A stretch of 10,464 nucleotides of DNA, taken from Deltaproteobacteria bacterium. GTDB taxonomy: Bacteria; Desulfobacterota; Binatia; UBA9968; CAXXLF01. Both the position numbers and the translations under genes were made by a program. The notes under the pieces are model-generated. The model had not been told where the DNA came from and made no database searches. It worked only from the letters and a program-made list of their open reading frames with translations. Shown here piece by piece: positions 1-6,901 of the stretch. The stretch spans positions 1 to 10,464 of the forward strand of contig JACZXR010000038.1 in the NCBI GenBank assembly GCA_022571535.1, given 5' to 3'. Numbering within the stretch: position 1 is the stretch's first letter; every line of letters begins with the position of its first letter.

Positions 1-37
1 AGAGGCGGATCAGCCTTAGGCTGAGCCTGCTGCCTCT
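1..37. terminator. Imperfect hairpin at the window edge
   Basis: AGAGGC (1-6) pairs with GCCTCT (32-37), and TCAGCC (10-15) pairs with GGCTGA (19-24) around a TTA loop. It could be the hairpin of a terminator for a gene lying before the window. The downstream sequence is C-rich, not T-rich, so a classical intrinsic terminator is not supported. Confidence 0.2.
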
Positions 38-94
38 TGCCCCCTGCATCCTATCCCTTACCCCCTGTTTCAGTTTGGCTCTCGACTCTAAGCT

Positions 95-293
95 ATTAGC
101 CCCGATCCGAAAAAATAATCTAGGGATTTTCGGTGTTGAGCGGCTTAGGACACCAGTTACCGGCATTTTGATCGTCGGTCTGCAACTACACTAAAGGTGA
201 GTTGCTGATTCATGGTTGAAACAGGTATTTGTCGCGGTTTGATGATCATCAGGGAAGATTTCTTTGTCTGATTAATTTCGGATCGGGGTTAAT
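95..293. repeat. 199-bp segment bounded by about 25-bp inverted repeats
   Basis: The left arm (95-120) and right arm (270-293) are inverted copies. The 12-bp core is perfect: CCCCGATCCGAA at 100-111 and TTCGGATCGGGG at 277-288. The match continues imperfectly on both sides, ending in ATTA and TAAT. No transposase and no clear target duplication are seen. A third, partial copy, GATCGGGGCTTAG, lies just after the first gene at 1131-1143. The segment may be a MITE-like element or a pair of regulator sites. Together with the flanking bases it is all that the 352-bp gene-free leader holds; I see no coding gene in it. Confidence 0.45.
240..251. promoter_or_regulatory. 12-bp perfect palindrome, possible operator
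   Basis: TGATGATCATCA reads the same on both strands. It lies about 100 bp before the first gene of the operon-like series and inside the inverted-repeat segment. A dimeric repressor or activator site is possible, but no regulator gene is in the window to pair with it. Confidence 0.25.
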
Positions 294-312
294 CGTCAAC
301 AGTCATTAATCA

Positions 313-346
313 ATGGTGACCTGATTGACGGATAACCAATCACCAT
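313..346 (+). promoter_or_regulatory. Hairpin just upstream of the first start codon
   Basis: ATGGTGA (313-319) is the exact inverse of TCACCAT (340-346). A nested alternative pairs TGATTG (322-327) with CAATCA (337-342). The 3' arm ends seven bases before the TTG at 353, so a fold in the mRNA could limit ribosome access to a gene that already lacks a clear ribosome binding site. This is inference from sequence symmetry only. Confidence 0.25.
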
Positions 347-352
347 GGCCCG

Positions 353-1114
353 TTGACAGGATTACTATTGGAGGGTTTTGTAGCACTGGTATCGGGGGGA
401 TCTCGAGGTATAGGAAAGGCCATCTCTCTTCGCTTTGCCAAGGCCAAGTCTCATCTGTTTATCAACTTTTACCAGAACCGTTCGGCGGCAGAGAAGACAG
501 CGGAGGAGGCATCTTCGCTGGGAGCGACGGTACATCTCCTCCAGGCGGATCTCAAAGATGCAGCGCAGATCCGTGGGATATTCAAAGAGATCAACCGAGT
601 TTGTGGGTCGCTGGATGTCCTTGTACACAGCGCTGCCTCGGGTGTCCTGCGATCCATTCTTGAGGTTACGGGTAAACACTGGGACTGGGTGATGAATACG
701 AATGCCCGTTCCCTTCTCTTATGCGCCCGGGAAGCGGCCTCCATGATGCGGGAGGGTGGGAGAATTATCTCCCTTACGAGCATTGGATCTGGGCGTGTCG
801 TTCCCCAGTATGGCTCCGTAGGCGTTTCCAAGGCGGCACTAGAAAGTCTCACGCGGTATCTGGCTGCGGAGCTTGCACCGCGTGGAATTACGGTGAATGC
901 GATCTCTGCAGGTGCAGTGGCAACCGAGGTATGGGATCTTCTTCCTGACGGGCAGGAAATTCTGGACAAGATCCGTAAGAACACGCCCGCCGGCCGCCTT
1001 CTTACTCCGGAGGAAATAGCAGAAATCGTGTTTTTTCTTGTGAGCCCTGATGCCCGGATGATTCAGGGTCAGGTCATTGTGGTGGACGGGGGTTACTCCC
1101 TCCTGGCATCTTAG
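353..1114 (+). CDS. fabL: FabL-type enoyl-ACP reductase (SDR family)
   Basis: A cytoplasmic short-chain dehydrogenase of 253 aa, the usual SDR length. The NAD(P)-binding glycine motif is GGSRGIG (15-21) and the SDR Ser is in LTSIGS near residue 143. The catalytic pair is Tyr153 and Lys160, separated by six residues. This Y-x6-K spacing marks FabL-type enoyl-ACP reductases, whereas FabG-type ketoreductases have Y-x3-K. The stretches AASGVLR, HWDWVMN and VGVSKAALE match Bacillus subtilis FabL as I remember it. The likely role is reduction of trans-2-enoyl-ACP, the last step of an elongation cycle. The start is TTG at 353 or TTG at 368; no ATG is in frame before the upstream stop at 326, and neither TTG has a strong ribosome binding site. 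It precedes a hotdog/KS series by 141 bp. A ketoreductase of unusual motif remains possible. Confidence 0.85.
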   Translation: MTGLLLEGFVALVSGGSRGIGKAISLRFAKAKSHLFINFYQNRSAAEKTAEEASSLGATVHLLQADLKDAAQIRGIFKEINRVCGSLDVLVHSAASGVLRSILEVTGKHWDWVMNTNARSLLLCAREAASMMREGGRIISLTSIGSGRVVPQYGSVGVSKAALESLTRYLAAELAPRGITVNAISAGAVATEVWDLLPDGQEILDKIRKNTPAGRLLTPEEIAEIVFFLVSPDARMIQGQVIVVDGGYSLLAS

Positions 1115-1255
1115 CCTCGATACGGAAAAAGATCGGGGCTTAGAATTTTCAATTTCAGGCAGATCGGTTTCTTGATGCCCCTTCTGAAAGCTACCGTTGT
1201 GGGCTTCACACTGGTCCCTTGCAAATTGGGATAACTTCAGATCGATTTAAACAGA

Positions 1256-1690
1256 ATGAGGTTTCGCTTCATTGACCGTGTCGTTTCATTTGAGAAGGGG
1301 GAGAGGTCGAAGATTGTTACGGCAAAGGCCTTTCCCAGGTCGTATGAGTTTATAGAGGGCTACCCGCAGAGGCCGGGGGAGGTGCCGACATGCCTCGTCC
1401 TGGAGACTCTGGCTACCTCGGCTGTGCGTCTGGTTTACTCTCACACAGACGAGCGTGTAATAGGTGTGCTGTTGCGGGTTGACAGAGTTGAGATAGCCTC
1501 CCCGGTCCAGGCTGGGGAAGAACTCTTGGTTCATACGAAGCTTCTTGGTCTTCAGCCTCAGGCAGAAGTGTCAGTAGGGCTTGCTCGCATGCAGGGGCGG
1601 GCCTTTGTCGGTGAACGTGGGGTGGCTGAGGCTCAGCTGGTTCTCTTGTGCTTTCCTCGGGACGGATTTGAGACCTCCCTTCCTTGGTGA
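1256..1690 (+). CDS. FabZ-like hotdog protein A, catalytic His missing
   Basis: A 144-aa single hotdog domain resembling 3-hydroxyacyl-ACP dehydratases. The N-terminus (FRFIDRVVSFEKGER) matches the FabZ-type opening strand. Where FabZ has the H-F-P motif, this protein reads G35-Y36-P37, so the catalytic His is absent. The central helix LVLETLATSA keeps the catalytic Glu (Glu50). One residue appears inserted between the two motifs. By itself it should not dehydrate by the FabZ mechanism. The ATG at 1256 has no clear ribosome binding site. The stop at 1688-1690 is one base before the next gene, so the two are probably co-translated. The second hotdog protein at 2986 has the reverse loss, which suggests the two partner. 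A thioesterase-like or purely structural role is an alternative. Confidence 0.8.
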   Translation: MRFRFIDRVVSFEKGERSKIVTAKAFPRSYEFIEGYPQRPGEVPTCLVLETLATSAVRLVYSHTDERVIGVLLRVDRVEIASPVQAGEELLVHTKLLGLQPQAEVSVGLARMQGRAFVGERGVAEAQLVLLCFPRDGFETSLPW

Positions 1691-1691
1691 A

Positions 1692-2981
1692 ATGGAAAAA
1701 GACCGACGGGTTGTGATTACCGGGCGTGGGGTCGTCTCGCCGCTGGGGGTGGGACTATTGAGTCATTGTGAAGGACTGCTTGCAGGTCGCTCGGTTATTT
1801 TGCAATGCGAGAGGCTCTCTTCGCTGGGCGTTCCGCTAGCGATCGCGGGGCAGATCCCCGAGGAGGAGTTCGAGCAATCGGCCCGCCTGATTCCGAGAAA
1901 ACAGAGAAAGCTGATGAACCGGGCGACGGTCCTGGCGGCTGTCGCCTCTTGCCTAGCTTCTGAAGAAGCAGGCATCGGATATGCCCGGATCGATCCAACT
2001 CGATTAGGGGTGATCTTTGCGACATGGTTTACCTCCTATGAGTTCCTTCCTTTTATTCGTTACCTGGGGGAGACGGAGTCGGAGCAAGGATCGTGTAGAA
2101 TGAACGCCGAAAGGGCCAACAGGAGATGGATGGAAACCATGAATCCGGTCGACTACTCGCTTAAAGTCCTTCCCAACCTCGCGGCTGGTCACTTGGCAAT
2201 CCTGCATCAAGCACAGGGGTATTCTCGTCTATTGGCTGATGGCTGGCGGGGTGGGCTGCTGGCTGTAGCTCAGGCTGCAGAGACCATTCGTCACGGTGAG
2301 CTGGATATGGCGCTGGCAGGGGGGGCTGAGGCACCACTGGAAGAGGGGGTAATTTGTGACCTGTCGGGCCTTGAGGTGATGGCCAAAGGTGGAGAGGATC
2401 ACGATCGAATTTGTCGGCCGTTTGATGTCCGTCGCAGTGGGCTCGTGCTTGGTGAAGGTGCTGCTGTGGTAGTATTAGAGGAGCGTGATCACGCCCTAGA
2501 AAGGGGGGCAACGATCCACGGTGAGGTTGCGGGATCAGCTTCAGTGGCCTCGAGCAGAGGAGGTCAAGGAGAAGACAGTCTTAGCCGGTCTATGAAAAAG
2601 GCCCTTGGAGATGCGGGGATGAGTCTGGAGGATGTGGATGTAATCCATGCCAATGGAGATTCTACCTACGAAAACGACCGTGCCGAGTGGTTGGCGATCA
2701 GGAGGGTTTTCGGTGAAAAGGCTTCCCACTTGCCGGTTGTTGCTACAAAGTCGCTCCATGGCCATCTCCTATCGGCTGCAGGTGCTGTTGAGCTTGTTAG
2801 TTCGCTGATGATGCTCGAGAGAGGGGTCATCCCGCCAATTGCTAATTACGATAGCCCGGATCCTGAGTGTGACTTGGATCTCGTCCAAGGCTTGCCGCGG
2901 AAGGCGCCGGGTATAAAGTCAATAATACTTAATGCTGTGGGTCTATTTGGCGAAGCGGCGAGTCTGGTGATAGTGAGATAG
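1692..2981 (+). CDS. Degenerate ketosynthase, chain-length-factor-like (KS-beta)
   Basis: A 429-aa thiolase-fold protein of the FabF family; its opening VVITGRGVVSPLGVG and the motifs LGEGAAVVVLEE and SAAGAVE are diagnostic. In an ungapped alignment with the intact KS at 3444 the nucleophilic Cys corresponds to Trp185, with no Cys nearby. The first catalytic His is Asn321 (HANGDST in place of NAHGTST). The Lys (353) and second His (358) in TKSLHGH remain. The C-terminal GFGG loop is altered to GLFG. It cannot form an acyl-enzyme and probably acts as the non-catalytic partner of the intact KS, as KS-beta/chain-length factors do in type II polyketide synthases. The start is ATG 1692: it gives a normal N-terminus and follows the preceding stop by one base. 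The frame is open further upstream, but that part overlaps the hotdog gene. Confidence 0.85.
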   Translation: MEKDRRVVITGRGVVSPLGVGLLSHCEGLLAGRSVILQCERLSSLGVPLAIAGQIPEEEFEQSARLIPRKQRKLMNRATVLAAVASCLASEEAGIGYARIDPTRLGVIFATWFTSYEFLPFIRYLGETESEQGSCRMNAERANRRWMETMNPVDYSLKVLPNLAAGHLAILHQAQGYSRLLADGWRGGLLAVAQAAETIRHGELDMALAGGAEAPLEEGVICDLSGLEVMAKGGEDHDRICRPFDVRRSGLVLGEGAAVVVLEERDHALERGATIHGEVAGSASVASSRGGQGEDSLSRSMKKALGDAGMSLEDVDVIHANGDSTYENDRAEWLAIRRVFGEKASHLPVVATKSLHGHLLSAAGAVELVSSLMMLERGVIPPIANYDSPDPECDLDLVQGLPRKAPGIKSIILNAVGLFGEAASLVIVR

Positions 2982-2985
2982 GTTG

Positions 2986-3471
2986 ATGCGCTTTGTACTC
3001 TTCGATCGAATTGTGGAGCTTAAGAAGGGTCAGGGAGCAGTCCTTCTCAAAAATGTAACTCAAAGCGAGGACTATTTTACAGACCACTTCCCCGAGTTTC
3101 CGGTGGTTCCAGGATCCATCATCCTGGGCAGTTTTGAGCAGGGGGCGGAGATTCTCCTCGGGGTGAGCTGTGATTTTACCCTCTGTCCGGTTTTAAAAAG
3201 CCTATCGAGGGCAAGCTTCAGGCATTTTGTTTTACCAGGCGACCAGATGAAGATATTGCTTACCGTCGATAGCACTGTGCCTACACAGATAAAGGCCTTA
3301 GCTGAGGTCCATGGGAAGCGGGTAGCCGATGCTAGGCTCGAGTTTATTATGAAGAGCCCTGACGGCGATTCCAAGGTGCGTGAGGCGTGTTCCCGCCTTG
3401 AGGCTCTGTATCGAATCCTCACAGGCAGCCCGGTTGGGAAGATATGGGAAGTCTGGGAAAAGCAGAAGTAA
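2986..3471 (+). CDS. FabZ-like hotdog protein B, catalytic Glu missing
   Basis: A 161-aa hotdog protein closer to canonical FabZ than protein A. It opens MRFVLFDRIVELKKG, has TDHFPEFPVVPG with the catalytic His at residue 34, and has LPGDQM as in FabZ. The catalytic Glu normally lies 14 residues after the His; here that position is Gly48. A Glu (51) sits three residues later, about one helical turn away. About 40 residues follow the hotdog core, with a charged tail ending in WEVWEKQK. The start could be TTG 2983 or ATG 2986; ATG is chosen because it gives the same MRF start as protein A. It lies four bases after the preceding KS stop, and its last 28 bases overlap the next KS gene, so coupling is likely. 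The role is inferred to be dehydratase, possibly only as a heterodimer with protein A. Confidence 0.82.
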   Translation: MRFVLFDRIVELKKGQGAVLLKNVTQSEDYFTDHFPEFPVVPGSIILGSFEQGAEILLGVSCDFTLCPVLKSLSRASFRHFVLPGDQMKILLTVDSTVPTQIKALAEVHGKRVADARLEFIMKSPDGDSKVREACSRLEALYRILTGSPVGKIWEVWEKQK

Positions 3472-4769
3472 GGGTTAGAGAGGCTTTGCGGCGGCGCAGG
3501 ACAGTCATAACGGGCATAGGCCTGGTAACCCCCTTCGGGGTAGGTGTCGAGGCATACTGGCGATCTGTCCTCGGTGGGGTCTCTGGAGTCTGTGGGGTTA
3601 CCCACTTCGACCCTTCAGGGCTGCCGTGCCGCTTTGCCGGCTTTCTCAAGGATACGAATTCTTCACTGGATTTCGCAAATCCTGGGAGTTGTGTCGGAGA
3701 ACCGAGGTTCGTGCTTTTTGCCCTAGCTGCTTCGCGGATGGCATCTGAAGACTCGGGGTGGATGGGTAATGTGGATCCTGAGCGCACGGGTGTCTACCTT
3801 GGGACAAGCGGAGAGAGACCCAGCCTGGTCATGTATGCAGAAATTGCGTATGACGCCAGAGGAGGTAACGGGGAGATAACTCCTCGCGATTACATTCGTG
3901 TCTGGCGAACGAGGATAAATGGGGCAGTTCGGCGATTTTTACCTCAATATGCAGCCGTGATGACCGCTTGGGAATTGGGTGCTCTGGGACCGGTGATGAC
4001 CATCAATACGGCCTGTACGTCCTCGGCGCATGCTATTGGGGAGGCCCTGAGGGCAGTCCAGTATGGGACGGTCGATTTGGCAATTGCAGGCGGATCGGAA
4101 TGTATTGTCTCGCAGATTGGCTTTCAGATCTTCTCACCGCTTGGTGTCCTCTCTCAGCGCAACGAGGCTCCGGAAAAGGCTAGTCGGCCTTTTGACGCGG
4201 ATCGTGACGGGTTTGTCCTGGGAGAAGGCGCAGGTATCCTAGTGTTGGAGGAGATGGGATCTGCCGTTCAGCGGGGGGCCCCAATCCTTGCCGAATTGGT
4301 TGGCTACGGGACTTCTTGTGATGCCTATCGGATCACCGATGAGGCGCCTGATGGTCGTGGAGCCGTCCTGGCCATGCGAAGAGCCCTGGAGGATGCCTCA
4401 CTCTCTCCGGATGAGATCGACTACATCAATGCCCATGGAACCTCGACTCCGATGAACGACCGGGTCGAAACACAAGCCATCAAGGCAGTTTTTGGTAGCC
4501 ACGCCTATGAGATCCCGGTGAGTTCCACCAAATCGATGATTGGGCACACGATATCCGCTGCCGGGGCAATCGAGCTCATCACCTGTGTCCTGGCGCTGAG
4601 GGATCGGATCCTTCCGCCCACGATCAACTATGAGCATCCCGACGCGGACTGTGATCTCGACTATGTTCCAAATCATGCAAGGCGGGCTAACCTGGAGGTT
4701 GCCATGTCGAACTCCTTCGGATTCGGTGGACACAATGACTGCCTGGTAGTCAAAGCTTTTTGTCCATGA
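3444..4769 (+). CDS. fabF: Beta-ketoacyl-ACP synthase II-type, intact catalytic triad
   Basis: A 441-aa FabF-family ketosynthase catalysing decarboxylative condensation of malonyl-ACP with an acyl chain. The nucleophile is Cys191 (NTACTSSAHAI). The His residues are His331 (NAHGTST) and His368 (TKSMIGH), with Lys363 and the C-terminal NSFGFGGHN loop. All catalytic parts are present, unlike the paralogue at 1692. The ATG at 3444 lies inside the end of the hotdog gene and gives a basic 15-20 residue leader before the usual TVITGIGLVTP strand. TTG 3486 would give a conventional N-terminus and cannot be excluded. It is followed within 10 bp by the glycosyltransferase gene. In context it is probably KS-alpha of a KS/KS-beta heterodimer for a specialised acyl chain; the symbol marks the family, not proof of a housekeeping role. 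Confidence 0.92.
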   Translation: MGSLGKAEVRVREALRRRRTVITGIGLVTPFGVGVEAYWRSVLGGVSGVCGVTHFDPSGLPCRFAGFLKDTNSSLDFANPGSCVGEPRFVLFALAASRMASEDSGWMGNVDPERTGVYLGTSGERPSLVMYAEIAYDARGGNGEITPRDYIRVWRTRINGAVRRFLPQYAAVMTAWELGALGPVMTINTACTSSAHAIGEALRAVQYGTVDLAIAGGSECIVSQIGFQIFSPLGVLSQRNEAPEKASRPFDADRDGFVLGEGAGILVLEEMGSAVQRGAPILAELVGYGTSCDAYRITDEAPDGRGAVLAMRRALEDASLSPDEIDYINAHGTSTPMNDRVETQAIKAVFGSHAYEIPVSSTKSMIGHTISAAGAIELITCVLALRDRILPPTINYEHPDADCDLDYVPNHARRANLEVAMSNSFGFGGHNDCLVVKAFCP

Positions 4770-4778
4770 GGAGCAGCG

Positions 4779-5756
4779 ATGGAGGGTGAAAGCGCGCTTG
4801 CAAGGGAAAGAGAAGATGTCGGAAAAATCACGGACCACGCGACCCTGTCCATAGTCATTCCAGTCTTTAATGAGGCAGGATCGCTCGATAGTCTCCATCG
4901 CCGTCTCTCCCGAACGCTTACCGAGGTAGGAAAGTCGTACGAGATCATCTTTGTGGATGATGGGAGCACTGACGGTACCGAGAGAGTACTTAGGGAGCTC
5001 CACAAGAAAGACCCTGCGGTTACGGTGATCCGCTTTAACCGCAACTACGGTCAGCATGCGGCCGTTATCGCCGGGTTTGAGCGGGCACAAGGGGATGTTG
5101 TTGTGACCCTCGACGGTGATCTGCAGAACCCACCGGAGGAGATCCCCAAGCTTCTGGCAAAGCTCCAGGAAGGCTACGATGTGGTCGGGGGTTGGAGAGA
5201 AGGACGTCAAGATTCAGGAATCCGGCGGGCGCTCTCTTTTTTGATGAATCAGGTGACGTCTATAATCGTCGGTGTAAGGATGAGAGATTATGGTTGTATG
5301 CTCCGGGCCTATCGTCGGTCGGTAGTGGAGAGTGTGTGTCGGTGTCAGGAGGCTTCCAGCTACATCCCGGCTCTGGCAAATACTTTTGCCGGGTCCGTGG
5401 CCGAGATACCAGTTTCCCACTCCCCGCGGAGTATCGGGCAGTCCAGATATACCCCGTTTCGACTCATGCGGCTAAATTTCGATCTTATGACGGGTTTCTC
5501 GCTTCTACCGATCCAGGTGGTGAGTTTTGCGGGAATCATTATCTCTTTCCTGGGTATTGCCTTCGCGCTGTATCTCGCTGTTCGGCGATTGGTGATCGGC
5601 CCTGAAGTGGAAGGTGTCTTTACCCTCTTTGCGATCCTATTTTTCTTTGTCGGTCTTCAGATTCTTGCCCTGGGTCTTATAGGGGAATACGTCGGGCGAA
5701 TCTATATGCAGGTCCGTCGGCGGCCCCGATATGTAATCAAGGAAACCTGGGAATGA
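4779..5756 (+). CDS. arnC: ArnC-like undecaprenyl-phosphate glycosyltransferase (GT2)
   Basis: A 325-aa family 2 glycosyltransferase that moves a sugar from a nucleotide donor to a polyprenyl phosphate at the inner face of the cytoplasmic membrane. The GT-A domain carries IVIPVFNEAGSL (25-36), FVDDGSTDGT (58-67) and the metal-binding D-x-D in LDGDLQNPPEEIP (111-123). NRNYGQHAA and DYGCMLRAYRR match E. coli ArnC closely from memory. Two hydrophobic segments (about 242-268 and 279-305) anchor the C-terminus, as in ArnC/GtrB/DPM1 enzymes. A good ribosome binding site (AGGAG at 4769-4773) precedes the ATG, starting on the last base of the KS stop codon. Its stop overlaps the next start by four bases (ATGA). 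A GtrB/DPM1-type glucose or mannose transferase is the alternative, but the ArnA-like neighbour favours a formylated amino sugar donor. Confidence 0.9.
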   Translation: MEGESALAREREDVGKITDHATLSIVIPVFNEAGSLDSLHRRLSRTLTEVGKSYEIIFVDDGSTDGTERVLRELHKKDPAVTVIRFNRNYGQHAAVIAGFERAQGDVVVTLDGDLQNPPEEIPKLLAKLQEGYDVVGGWREGRQDSGIRRALSFLMNQVTSIIVGVRMRDYGCMLRAYRRSVVESVCRCQEASSYIPALANTFAGSVAEIPVSHSPRSIGQSRYTPFRLMRLNFDLMTGFSLLPIQVVSFAGIIISFLGIAFALYLAVRRLVIGPEVEGVFTLFAILFFFVGLQILALGLIGEYVGRIYMQVRRRPRYVIKETWE

Positions 5757-6691
5757 AGATCGCGGTATTTGCCTATCACGATATTGGATACGAGTGTCTC
5801 AAGACCCTCATCGAGTGGAATGAGGAGATCGTCGGGGTGGTTACCCATGAGGACAATCCGGATGAAGAAATCTGGTTTCGATCGGTGGCCGAACTGGCTC
5901 GGTCCCACGGACTTCCCGTGTTTACCCCTGTCAATCCCAACACATCGAACTTTGTCAATCGCATAGGTGGAATGGAACCAGACCTTATCCTTTCATTTTA
6001 TTACCGAAGACTCTTGTCCAAAGAGCTCTTGGCCATTCCCCGACTAGGTGGGATTAACCTTCATGGCTCTCTTTTACCCAGGTACCGTGGCCGCTGCCCG
6101 GTCAACTGGGTCCTCATCAATGGGGAGTCTGGCACTGGGGTAACGCTCCACTACATGGTCGCGAAGGCCGACGCGGGGGACATTATTGCCCAAAAACAGG
6201 TATCTATTGATATAGAGGATACTGCACTGAGTCTTTTTCACAAACTCACCGCTGCCGCAATCCAGCTCCTGAGAGAGACCTATCCACTGATCAAGGCAGG
6301 GTCCGCCCAGAGGATTCCTCAGGATTCTCGTCAATCCACATCCTTTGGCGGTAGGCGACCTGAAGATGGAAAAATAAGCTGGGAGTCGTCTTCACTTGCC
6401 ATCCATAATCTCATCCGTGCCGTAACCCATCCTTACCCGGGCGCCTTTACCTTTCACACGAGACGGAAGCTCTATCTGTGGCGGTCGAACTTTAATCACC
6501 AACCCTCAATCGAGAACGGGAGACCGCCAGGATTTATTGAATCTTTGGACAAGGACAATGGGATGATTGTATCTACAGGAAACGGTAGCTTGCTTGTGAC
6601 GCGTGTACAGTTCGAGGGAGAAGAAGAGGTGGCGGCAAACGAACTGGTAGAACGCCAACGAATTTCTTTAGGTATGAAGTTGGGAGAATAG
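5753..6691 (+). CDS. ArnA N-terminal-like formyltransferase, stand-alone
   Basis: A 312-aa protein of the Met-tRNA/sugar formyltransferase family, using 10-formyl-tetrahydrofolate to formylate an amino group, in ArnA that of UDP-4-amino-4-deoxy-L-arabinose. The catalytic residues Asn102 and His104 (INLHGSLLP) and Asp140 (KADAGDI) fall at the same numbers as in E. coli ArnA. The opening KIAVFAYHDIG and the motifs FYYRRL, YRGRCPVNWV and HPYPGAF also match ArnA. The C-terminal subdomain of the formyltransferase half (about 205-312) is present, but the decarboxylase half of ArnA is not fused. A separate, truncated NAD-dependent epimerase-family gene follows at 6902, so the two ArnA activities may be split here. 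The start overlaps the arnC-like stop by ATGA, indicating translational coupling. Another sugar 4-amino group could be the substrate. Confidence 0.88.
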   Translation: MKIAVFAYHDIGYECLKTLIEWNEEIVGVVTHEDNPDEEIWFRSVAELARSHGLPVFTPVNPNTSNFVNRIGGMEPDLILSFYYRRLLSKELLAIPRLGGINLHGSLLPRYRGRCPVNWVLINGESGTGVTLHYMVAKADAGDIIAQKQVSIDIEDTALSLFHKLTAAAIQLLRETYPLIKAGSAQRIPQDSRQSTSFGGRRPEDGKISWESSSLAIHNLIRAVTHPYPGAFTFHTRRKLYLWRSNFNHQPSIENGRPPGFIESLDKDNGMIVSTGNGSLLVTRVQFEGEEEVAANELVERQRISLGMKLGE

Positions 6692-6901
6692 AGGATAACC
6701 GTGAAACGTCAATCGTAAGGCGTCAGGTGTAAAAACTGCAATGTTCAAGGTCCAACGTTCAAGGTGTAAAGTTCGAAATGCAGTGACGCCGGCGAGCCGG
6801 GAGGCTGGTAAGCAAAGGGCGAGATTGACTCAATAGACGAAACAGACGCGATTGACGGAATGGCGAATAACGAAGGACTAGTGACCGGAAGGAGAGGATA
6901 G
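6692..6901. repeat. Repeat-rich spacer with a 14-bp tandem period
   Basis: No gene is seen in this spacer. GTTCAAGGT occurs at 6743-6751 and 6757-6765, and the degenerate GTTCGAA at 6771-6777, an exact 14-bp period. GATTGAC recurs at 6823-6829 and 6850-6856, with GACGAAACAGACGCG between. Such degenerate short-period filler is common between genes of some uncultivated bacteria (an impression, not a search). The end of the spacer holds a strong ribosome binding site, AGGAGAGG, at about 6890-6897, for the GTG at 6902. Confidence 0.55.

Noticed and set aside
314..356. Mini-ORFs ATG-GTG-ACC-TGA and ATG-GCC-CGT-TGA before the TTG start, the second overlapping it by TTGA
   Set aside because: Three-codon frames arise easily by chance. 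No amino acid run or ribosome binding site suggests a leader peptide.
469..984. 171-aa open frame on the minus strand
   Set aside because: It is fully antisense to the FabL-type gene, low in domain character and rich in Arg/Ser, as expected of a shadow frame.
1581..1691. Upstream extension of the degenerate KS by 37 residues
   Set aside because: The extension lies inside the hotdog gene in another frame and adds no conserved residues; ATG 1692 gives the normal family N-terminus.
4398..5210. 270-aa open frame on the minus strand
   Set aside because: It lies antisense to the end of the intact KS gene and the start of the glycosyltransferase gene, both unmistakable. Its protein has no recognisable domain.
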